Below, piece after piece: positions 55,011 to 64,000 of a stretch of 64,000 bases of DNA. Source of the stretch: Dromaius novaehollandiae (Eukaryota; Chordata; Aves; Casuariiformes; Dromaiidae); contig NC_088105.1 in assembly GCF_036370855.1 (NCBI RefSeq), positions 9,057,619 to 9,121,618 on the forward strand. Reading direction: 5' to 3'. How positions within the stretch are numbered: position 1 is the first letter of the stretch; each line of letters starts with the position of its first letter. Below the pieces are notes generated by a model. It was not told the origin of the DNA and searched no databases. It saw nothing but the letters and a program-made list of their open reading frames with translations. Both the position numbers and the translations under genes were made by a program.

Positions 55011-55904
55011 TTGCTTCGGGAGTTTCAGGGGGGCAGAAAGATAAAAAGGCGAGGTTTCCATCTTGGGAAAAAAAAGAAAAAAAAGAAAAGGAACTGCAGG
55101 CTCCAGGTGTTGGGAGCACTGGCCGTGCTGGAGCTGATCGCTGAACAGCGTTCCCAGGGGACAACGTGGTGCGCGTGCTCTCAGGACCCGTTGGCAGAGA
55201 GGAGGTGTTGCCCTCTCCTGACCCAGCTCTGCCCCTGACACCTGGCTTTCTACTACCTTGTTCCTACCTGAAGCAATTTGTAAGGGAGGTGGTGGTAAAA
55301 TAAAACTATGAGCCCTGTAAGGACCCTCCTTCACGTGCATGTTGATGCTAGCTGGCAGTGCTGCGTGGCTCTAGGAGAGAAAATCTGTGTTGGGAGATGA
55401 AAACCTCTGGTGTGGGATGTTAGGGCAACTGTTCCCAGAAACGGCACAGGACGAGTGGACTGGGCTCACCCGGCTGTGCCGGGCTGGGAGTGCAAGGACG
55501 GGCGGGCAGGACGTCTCTCGCACGCGCCGCTCTGTCCCCTGCCCTGCTGGGCTCTGCCCCGGGATCGGCTGCTCTCGAGGGCTTTCCTTTTATGGTAAAA
55601 CTTCATTTCTTGTGCTTTTGTGGGTGGAAAAAAAGAAGGCGCCAAACCGCTCTGGAGGGCTGTGTCCCAGTGCTGATGTCAGTCGGTAATACCTCCTTCC
55701 TCGGAGTGAGCTGGCGGCTTCCACTGAAACCTCAGCATCAGCTTTGGAGTGGACCACACGGATCAGAAGTTGGAAGAGGAAAGTTTGTAAAAATGACAGG
55801 GGAAAGAGTTACATCAGGAAAATATGATGAAGTGGCCTTGAAGGATACACTGCATCATGGGGTCATTTTTCACAAAACCGTGTCTACCCCACGTGCCAGT
55901 CATT
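55011..55904. other. Region upstream of MRPS14, no gene recognised
   Basis: There is an A-rich purine tract at about 55067-55090 (A8 runs separated by G), then moderately GC-rich sequence with chance open frames. Confidence 0.5.
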
Positions 55905-56150
55905 GCTGTGTATTAGCAGGAAGCCCCATCTGAACATGGGGAAAAACTTCTTCACTGTGAGGGTGACTGAGCACTGGAACAGGTTGCCCGGAGAGGTTGT
56001 GGAGTCTCCATCCTGGGAGATACTCAAAAGCCATCTGGACATGGTCCTGGGCAATGTGCTCCAGGTGACCCTGCTTGAGCAGGGGGGTTGGACTCGATGG
56101 TCTCCAGAGGTCCCTTCCAACCTCGACCATTCCGTGATTCTGTGATACTA
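55905..56150 (+). mobile_element. CR1 LINE 3' end, 5'-truncated
   Basis: The order of blocks is diagnostic: 'ggaagccccatctgaacatgg', 'aacttcttcactgtgagggt', 'gagcactggaacaggttgcc', then 'ttggactcgatggtctccag'. It then reads 'aggtcccttccaacctcgac' and ends with the CR1 terminal repeat in the form ATTCCGTGATTCTGTGATA. Divergence is lower than in the copy at 7.3 kb, so this insertion is younger. It is severely 5'-truncated, typical of CR1, and has no coding capacity. Confidence 0.93.
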
Positions 56151-59100
56151 GATTTATCTGCCAGTTGCTTTCCTTAATGTTTTTTGTCTAAGTCTTTCTT
56201 CATCTGCCTGCCTCCTAGGTTTATTCCTTGATTTATGATATCAGTGTTTTGCATTTTTTTTTCATTTCATGAATTTTGCTTAAGTACCAGCACTTTGCAG
56301 ACATAATGGAACAATCATAACCCTGAACGGTGGAAAATGTCTGGGAAATTTGGCTTCATTTGCTCTTCTTAACCGCTCTGTTGTTTCATGAGAGCAACAG
56401 TCCTGTTTCACTGAGTGGGACTTAACTTAGGTAATGTTTCAAATAATGTTTCCTGATTTCAGGTAGAACATCCATTAGGTTTTCAATGATAAATTCATCA
56501 TTTTGGTTAAATTTTCAATTCATATCAGCTTGTTGGATACATCAAAAAAGTCATGCCTTTGAAAAGGGATTCTCTCACAATTTGTAATGCTATGTGCCAG
56601 GCATTTCCCTTAGATGCCTGATGCATCACAGTTGGTTCGTGGTTCTTTTCAGTGTGTAGTTGAGATCTGGAGAAAATGTCCGACTAGCACAGTCAGATTT
56701 TATTATCCACACCACAGTCAGCAGCAACAGGTCGCACAGTTACCTACCACTTAGATGGTGCAGGTGATGGTGATCAGGGAAAAGAGGCCAATTTTGGAGT
56801 TGATAAGTAGTTAATTCTCCACAGCCTGCTCAGTTTTTGGTCTTCTTGCCAATCAAGGCCCTAGCTGCCTTGAGGGTTTTTGTCCTGTGGGTGTTTCCCA
56901 TTATGAACTGGACCAAGACTGGTAAGTACTGTTATGCTAGGCCTTAAACTGGTAAAAACACATACCTAGCTATTTTTGCTTCTACCTGCTTTAGATGGAT
57001 TTGATGAGCCATGGAGAAGTGAGATGCTTGGGGCTGGTCTCCTATCCCATCTCTGCATCCCTTTCATATGCAGAGAAGCTAGAAGCTTGCCATGTGGCTG
57101 CTCTTGCGTCTGTGTGAGGTCCTGTCTACGGAGCGAAGCTCTAGCAGCAGAAAACACTCAGCCTGCAAAGCCCTTGGGCCATGAGCCTTTTGTGAGTATT
57201 TAGTCTTCAAAACTGAGGCTGTTTGTGACTGTGCTTCTTGAAGACATGGTGCACTTCTCCTGCTTGGGAGTAGGTTTCTGGTGTTTGTGGGGAGAGAATT
57301 TCAAGCTTTGTTGCCTGATGTTATTGTCTACAATTTGCTATTTCTGCAGCTTTCCAGCTGGTAGAAACATTCTGTAGAGCATCAACAGAACAAATAAAGC
57401 AAGGAGCCATATGTTATCAAAGGGAACTTGCACATTAGACTGTGCATTCATTTAGTCGATATTCTGTTCTACTTCTTGGCTTGGTCTCTGTGTTTGTGTT
57501 TAGATGGCCTGGATGAGAAAGGAACAGGTGAATGTGGGAAGGTGACCTGTTTCTTGAGCCAGGGCTATAGTCCTGTCTTGCTTGATAGCATCTCCCTGTG
57601 CAGTCTGCACATTCCTAGCTGTGGAGGTGACTGTGTGTGTGTGTTTTGCTTTGCAGGGCTATCTTTCCCTTTCTCTAAAAGGACTGCCTGGTGAGTGCAT
57701 CCTCAGGTAGTAAATGTCAAATTATAATGCCCCCCAATCAAAACCACCTGGTGACCAGGCATTCCCAAATCTCTTGTAAATGTGGCCGAATTAAAAACAT
57801 CTCGGGCAACAGAGTGCCTAGAAAGAATCTTTTTTTTCCCCTTTTTCAGAGCCCAGCCAAGGAGGGGGTTGTCTTCACCACAAGTGCACGTGCACCAGGT
57901 TCATCTGAAGACACTTGCTGTGTTTGCAGCTCAGGCCGATGAGCATGCTGTCTTTCAGCTCACCCCCCTCCCAGCGACTGAGAATGGCAAAGGCAAGTGG
58001 TGCATGTTAATGGCCCTTAGCCTGTTAAAATCTTCAGCTCCCTTGAGACAGCTTCTGGTTACAGTAAAGTAAAACAACTGGCCAGTCTGTGAAAGCTAAA
58101 GATTGGGCTCAGTGCACATGCTCAAAATAGTCGTGTGGGTGCCTTAACAGTGCCAATAACTCAAAATTTGCTTGCTTTTAAGTTCCTGAGGGGTGTGGGG
58201 TTTTTTTGATGGCTTTGGGTTTTTTTTTTTAATTTTTTAGTGTTATGCCAGGTAAGTGCAGTGTTGTGTTCAACTACTTGTGATTTTAAAAGATTTCTTA
58301 CTTTTGCTTTCTCTGACTATCTGAATTTCAGATAATTAATACTTTGAAAGTGCTGGTCTCAGCGAAAATTGTGAGCTCTTTGCTGCCACATTTACAGAGT
58401 TGGAAAGACTTTCTGGCTTTTGACCAGAAGTCAAGCCTAAAATGAATAGGAAATGGTTCTTCCTACTGGTCGGAGAGGCCAATACGCAGCAGACCCGAAC
58501 CTGCTTTTTTTCTGGAAGGGGAACACCCGGAGGCCTCTATTGGTTCCTTTCATCTGGTCCATGGGGACTTAAATTCATAGCAGGGACTAGCGGTGTTTGC
58601 AGCTGGACTAGGAAGAGGAGAAGACTTGGTGACCTTTCAGGTTGCTCAAGTTGCCTTTGCGAGTGGCAGCTGAAGCTGAAGGGCTCTGAACCAGACAGCT
58701 TCTTGAAAGGTGAGAGAAGTATTTTTGATTCTTTTGAGATACTTCTTGTTCAGAATGAGAAGCTCATCCAGTCTTCCTTTGACTTCTGTAGTTTGTGTCA
58801 GCTAAAGCTTTGAAAGCCTTGCACAAACACCAATAATTCTGTGCTATGTGAATGTATTATTACTGCAAAATATGTAGCATACTATGTAGTATTTAATGTC
58901 CCTCCAGTTTGAAGGAATTAAGCTTTCTCAAGATGTCATCTCTGAAGAATAAAATACCTAGGATGAAACCACGTATCGGCTCAAGTAAGCAGGAGTTTTG
59001 CCATTGGGTTTAACAAAGCTAGGGTTTAACCTACAAATTAGTTATTTTAGAATGCTTGTTCCTGATAACTTCTATTTTAGGCTCTGATTTTGTGTGCATG

Positions 59101-62100
59101 TTTGTGTGTGCACGTGCACCATTGGCTTTTTTAAAAGTCTTTTCTGTTGTCATGAGATCATGCTGGAATTTGATCACATTTATATATTATAATTGCAACA
59201 GAAGCTTGCAATAATAGTTCAGTATTTTCTCACCCAAGAGCTCTTTCTACAACTTTCAGTGCATCTTCTCACACACACAGTGATGGAAGCCAGTAGCAGT
59301 TCTTTACCATGTAGTATGAAATATATTACTAATCGCATAATAAAACTACTTTATACTAGTACTAATATAAATGACATTCAGTGGATAAATAAATTGATCA
59401 AATATAGACACTACGAAACTTGTGAGCAGGTGTTCTGTATATAGGCAACAGCGAAGGCTGGGTCTAGGAAAGACTGGCTTAAAAGATCTGAAAGCCAGTG
59501 GTTTAATAGCAGGGAGCTACGTAATTCACTACAAAATGCATATGTGTATTAACAAGCAAATGTGAAAATCCTAGCAAGCATTTCTGCTTTTTCTAATGAG
59601 TGTTGGATTTAGGAAGCAATCTTTCATTCACTTCTGAATAGTCAGTACACCTTGCTTACCAGACTTTGTAGAAGAAATAGCATGAAAGAAAAGGTAAATC
59701 AAATTGAAGGATGAATCTAGAAGCACAGCATTTATTTGGCTGATTTTTAATTCCATTTTTCTATTCATTATTTCAAATCAACCGAAACTTTTTTAGTGTT
59801 AGGTAAGGTCAGTCAGTCTGGATATAAATAAATTAAAAAAGAATGCACTTGCAAAAGAAACAGTCTTGCTAAATTAATGGTTAAAGATTGCATTACATTG
59901 AAAGCAGAATGCTGGCTAGCTTATATTGCAATTACAGCAAATTACTTCTTTGGAAGCCCCTAATGGTATTTTGTATGCCACCAATACCAGAGTTAGATTT
60001 AAACACACATACACGTATCACAGGAAAAAGGAAATCCAGTGTGCAGCTTTCTAAAGCAAATGACACTAGGAACAACAATATAGTTTCATTACGGAGATTA
60101 AAGACAAATAATCCAATCAGTCAAAACGCACCTTATGGAAAGTCTGTAGTGTTTGTAGCTAGTCTCAACCCAATGCCTCATTAATTTAAAACAAACAAAC
60201 AAAAAACATGCAAGCAGGAGGAATAGGCAGGAAGATTGGCTAGACTGCTCAGCAACTGAATAGGTGTGTCATCATTTTATGTACATCTTTTGATCCTTAG
60301 TTTTTTTTGCAGACTGCTGATGAAAATAGTAGCCCCTAGGAATGAGTTTTGCTCTTCAGTGTTACTGCCTTCTGTCATTCTTTATCGCTAAAAGGAATGC
60401 TGCAGTGTTGCAAGATGTAAGGAGCCTGACTGCATTCCCCATTAACTCTGCGATGAGCTGGTTCATCAATGTCTGTGCTGCTACATCTACTTCAGCAGCT
60501 AAGAAAGTGACTTTGCCATGTGCCTTTGCAGATGCATTTGTTTCTCTCTGCAGGCTGCTACTGTGCACTTGCCTGTTCCCACACTGTAGATCTCCATGAT
60601 TAAAACAGCATGTCATTCTACAGCCAACATTTGTGTGATGGATGTGAGGGTACAGTGCATGATGAATATTCACCACTGGTAATGCTAGTGTCTCCTGAAT
60701 CTAAACACTCTCTAGGGTTGGTCACACAGGTCTCCTACTGCTTTTCTCCAGACTTAAATAAGTAAGTAATAGTTGTTTGGATATCAGCACCAATTCTGTG
60801 AACTTGCTAAGGACTTTCTGGCATGTTTTGCAATATCTGTTATGCCTCCTGTCTTCCTCAAGAAACCTCCTTTGACTTCAGGATGGTGTGCTCAAAAATG
60901 CTTTGTTCAAAAACGGCACAATACCCTATCCCTTTGTATTGGGAAAGCTCAGGTCTCCGCCCATGGCTCCTTTCACTGCACCTCCCTTTCTTCTGGCTGT
61001 TTACCTTCAGCTTTAATCTGTGTTGCTTCTGGTGTTGTTCTGCATAACTCTTGCTGCCTGGATATGTATATATTCTACTCTGCTGACTATCTAGGTGTAC
61101 TGATCCCATTGTATTGGTTTAATTTCTCCATGATCGTTATCCTTTTGGGAGAAGTAGCCACCTCTAGCATAGTGATAGTTAGCTCCCCTGTTTCTCTCTT
61201 AATTTTTGATCTTCTAGTTCTCTCTCTCAGCTCTGCAAGCCTGGAGCTGTCCTAGACCTGCATTTCCTTCCCCTGACTGTAAGTCTGTCTTTCTCTTCTC
61301 AGTCTCATTTCCATATCACGTCAGGGTGACGCTCCTGCTAGTATCCACATCTTTGTCTTCATCAGCCTTTGCCTTGATTGAAGCGGCTTCTCATCACGCA
61401 GCTCCTCGCTTGCTAAGTGCTGGTAGCTGTTGCCAAGAAGGCCGTGCTGCGGAGTCTATACCGCAAGCACGGACCTTTAGGATGTAAAAAGACTAATGGA
61501 ATTAGATCATTAGAGATCTAGGTTATTCGATCATCAGAATTAGATCACTGAAGTCTTCCCATGAAAATCCTGTAGGTTCTCTGTGGCTTGGATTATCCTG
61601 TGCTTTCCTCTGTGAAGATTAAAAAGTTGTAAGCAGGGCTTCTTCCATTACTTTTCTTGAGAGAATATTCTGTAATCTAACAGATCTGACTGTTAGGAAC
61701 TTTTTCGTAATTTCTTCCTTTCCTTAATTTCCTGTATTGGCAGTTATATGTATGACATGATATTCTCCACGAAGAATCAGTTAAACGCACTCTTTCTGAA
61801 CAGCAGGGAAAAAGTCTCTTTATTACATGATGATGAGCCAGAAATGCTGTGCTTCCCTTTCATTATGCTTGACAGAAGTGCTTATGTTCAGGGGTTTTTC
61901 CTCTTGAATGAGCTCCAGGCCCAGGAAAACCTGAGATCAATTTGTGGTACCCAAGAAACCCTAATTTGTAATGACATCATGTTACAACCCAGACTGGTGT
62001 GCAGTGCCAAGAGAAGAGATTTTATGTGTGTGCATGTGTTTGGGGGGAGGGGAATGGCTTAGCAGACTTGTCCCAGGCACTTGGAAATAAACCCCACAAA

Positions 62101-63044
62101 TCAAGGCCTTTGGGTTTTTCTGCTATGGTTTATGGTGAGACTGTAGATCTTGGGCATTAAATTTGTTCAGAGCTTTGAGGCAATCTCTTATGACTTCATT
62201 TGTTTCAGAAGTCTACACAGCAGAAAAAGAAAGGGATAGTTGATTTCTGTGGCCCTTTGATGGAGAGGAGGCCTGGAAAACAGAATAGCAGCTGGTTGGG
62301 GATGGGAAAGCTGCATCTTCGCTGACAAACAGGTGGCTGCAAAACTTCAGGAGAAGGATGTAGCAGTACAGCATGCAGAAAGAAAAAGGGAAGGGGGGGG
62401 TAAGATAACTGCAGTAGGTAAGTGCTGAAAGGAAAAAATACTACTTGGGAATGAACAGCAGAGTTGATTACCGTATGTTATTTAAATCATATATGATAAA
62501 GAATTACAGACAGAATCTGAAATTCATACCCTATTTTGTTTGATGCCAGCAATGATTTTTGCCTGAAGAGAGATGAGTCAGCACTCAGAACTGGAGCTGT
62601 CTGCAATTTAGGTATGAGTGGGCATAATATGTATATCAATTGATCTTTTTAGGAACCAAAGCTTCATGTTCCTGAGCATGAAGGAGATCTTCTTGTAGCT
62701 GTGTTGCCAGTGATGGGGCTTGAACCTAATGGTGGGGATTTTTCCAGAGTTATGAAAGCCATTCAGGAGATGGTGGATATAGGGATATTTCAGAGAAACA
62801 TATTATTTATTAACATCATAATCCAGGGTTGTATGACTTTCAGAAACATTTGATAACCGTTGAAATAGCAGAGGAGCTGAAAACTTAGTCTTTCATATAG
62901 TTTTTCTTTAAGGACTTGGAGTCCTTTGTTACCTCAAAGAGCATTATTTGGGCCAGCACTATTATCTGGGATCAGATGGACTGTTACTATGGATACGTAT
63001 TAGCCAAGTGGTTTCTAGTTATCAAGTTACCTAATTTAGCACTT

Positions 63045-63046
<2 letters not shown>
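56151..63046. other. AT-rich intergenic region, no gene recognised
   Basis: In human, TNN follows MRPS14; no EGF-like, FNIII or signal-peptide exon of a tenascin was recognised here. Open frames such as 60773-61255 (160 codons, +) and 58442-58813 lack known domains. A noncoding first exon cannot be excluded. Confidence 0.5.
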
Positions 63047-63080
<34 letters not shown>

Positions 63081-63123
63081 TGGTGTGTGTGTTCCCCCCC
63101 CCCCCCCCCCCACACACACACAC
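63047..63123. repeat. Compound microsatellite (GT)16...(GT)5-C18-(CA)6
   Basis: The GT run covers 63047-63078, followed by an interruption GGTG and a second GT run at 63083-63092. A run of 18 C covers 63094-63111 and CA repeats run to 63123. The GT and CA parts are mutually complementary across the C run. Confidence 0.92.
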
Positions 63124-64000
63124 CGCTTCTGCAATGAATAGCATGACTGCTTGGTAAGTCACATATGGTGGCATTTTGTATTTACATCCTGTGATGGGGA
63201 ATTATAAGTATCTAACCAAGTATATGTCACCTCCTGTTCAGATTGACATCTACCATTAATGCCAAGATTCAGTCTGTAACGCTGTATAAGCCAACCAATA
63301 AATTTAGGTTTCTATATTTTGTTCTTCCACTTGCGTTTATTCAGTTCCTTTGTTCCTCTTGTTCTTATCTAAGAGGTGTTCCTTTCTTAAATCCAAATTA
63401 TACAGCAAACAGTTTTATTTCTGTTAAACACTTAAAGCCTTTAAACCGAATGCTTTGGACTTGAGTTCAGACTTATAAATGCCAGTGTAGTTACGTCAAA
63501 CAACAATCTATCTATTCTTTTTTTAGCCTTCAGTTCTGAGACTTGATCAGTTTGAAAATGAACTCTTCCTATCTATGCCTGCAGGGTAGGAAAGAAGGAA
63601 TATTTCTGAAATAAAAGTACAGGAAAACAAATGAGGTTACAACTCATTCTCTCCATGCATGAACAGTGAGATTTGCTTTAGTAGCTTCTAAATGAACCTT
63701 GCCAATGCTGAGATAAATCAGATATCGAGTTGGAGCAAAATAAACTTGAAATCCCTCAAGACATTCCAGCACTCAGACACACAAAATTTGAATACATTAG
63801 TTTCAAACTGGGGAAATGTTTTAATTATCCTCTGTCCAGGTAACAGTGTAGACTTTGCACTATCTTAGAAGAGAAGGATGGTTTTAATTTTATATAGCAA
63901 TTGAATCCCATGGCTTACAACTGATGATTAAACCTAAAAGGCCTTTTTCAAGTGATGGACTGAATCAGTAGTCATCAGCACGAGGCCTGAACCAGAAGGT
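63124..64000. other. AT-rich intergenic end of window
   Basis: Nothing recognisable was seen on either strand. Confidence 0.55.

Noticed and set aside
54607-55164. 185-codon minus-strand frame across MRPS14 exon 1
   Set aside because: It overlaps MRPS14 exon 1 and reads through the donor into the CpG-rich intron. The spliced model restores the full conserved 128-aa protein.
55903-56145. 80-codon open frame MLCISRKPHLNMGKNFF...
   Set aside because: It is entirely within the CR1 3' end, so it is a repeat-derived frame and not a gene.
60773-61255. 160-codon plus-strand open frame with hydrophobic segments
   Set aside because: Pyrimidine-rich DNA gives Leu/Ser/Phe-rich translation in this frame. 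No family is recognisable and no promoter or splice context is seen.

Overview
This window is vertebrate nuclear DNA and almost certainly avian. Coding sequence is split into short exons with GT-AG introns. Promoters sit in CpG islands. The recognisable interspersed repeats are CR1 LINEs, the dominant retrotransposon of birds, and one copy (about 55.9-56.15 kb) has the CR1 3' end style typical of birds. No prokaryotic operon, CRISPR array, integrase or phage structure is present.

Three genes can be read exon by exon, and their order and orientation match human 1q25 (RABGAP1L > CACYBP > < MRPS14). (1) RABGAP1L, + strand, 3097-34144: only the 3' part of the gene, as eight exons. It begins with an alternative first exon that encodes 37 residues and is spliced to the coiled-coil exons shared with the long Rab-GAP isoform. 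The product is a 309-aa protein with no PTB or TBC domain. (2) CACYBP (Siah-interacting protein), + strand, 44067-50523: six exons, 222 aa, with helical hairpin, CS and SGS regions. (3) MRPS14 (mitochondrial uS14m), - strand, 52222-54774: three exons, 128 aa, complete. CACYBP and MRPS14 converge, and their 3' ends may overlap.

Layout: 1-3.1 kb is CpG-rich flank and the promoter of the short RABGAP1L isoform. 3.2-20.7 kb is intron 1, with a decayed CR1 (7.3-8.5 kb), an older antisense CR1-like remnant (about 10-10.9 kb), and unusually CpG-rich sequence from about 9.4 to 23.6 kb. A compact CpG island lies inside intron 2 (23.06-23.48 kb). From 23.7 kb the sequence becomes AT-rich. 34.1-36 kb holds the RABGAP1L 3'UTR with several polyadenylation signals. 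36-43.4 kb is gene-poor AT-rich spacer. 43.5-44.4 kb is the CACYBP CpG island, with a heat-shock-element-like motif. 54.3-55 kb is the MRPS14 CpG island, with an array of Sp1 boxes and a YY1-like site on the start codon. 55-64 kb has no recognised gene; it holds a CR1 3' end and a GT/C/AC compound microsatellite. In mammals the next gene is TNN, but no TNN exon was recognised before the window ends.

The genes do not form a pathway; they are conserved neighbours. I did not find a novel multi-gene system. The most useful leads are the isoform-specific RABGAP1L promoter and exon, the intronic CpG island, the candidate heat-shock element of CACYBP, an in-frame alternative acceptor in MRPS14, and two hairpin-forming repeats.
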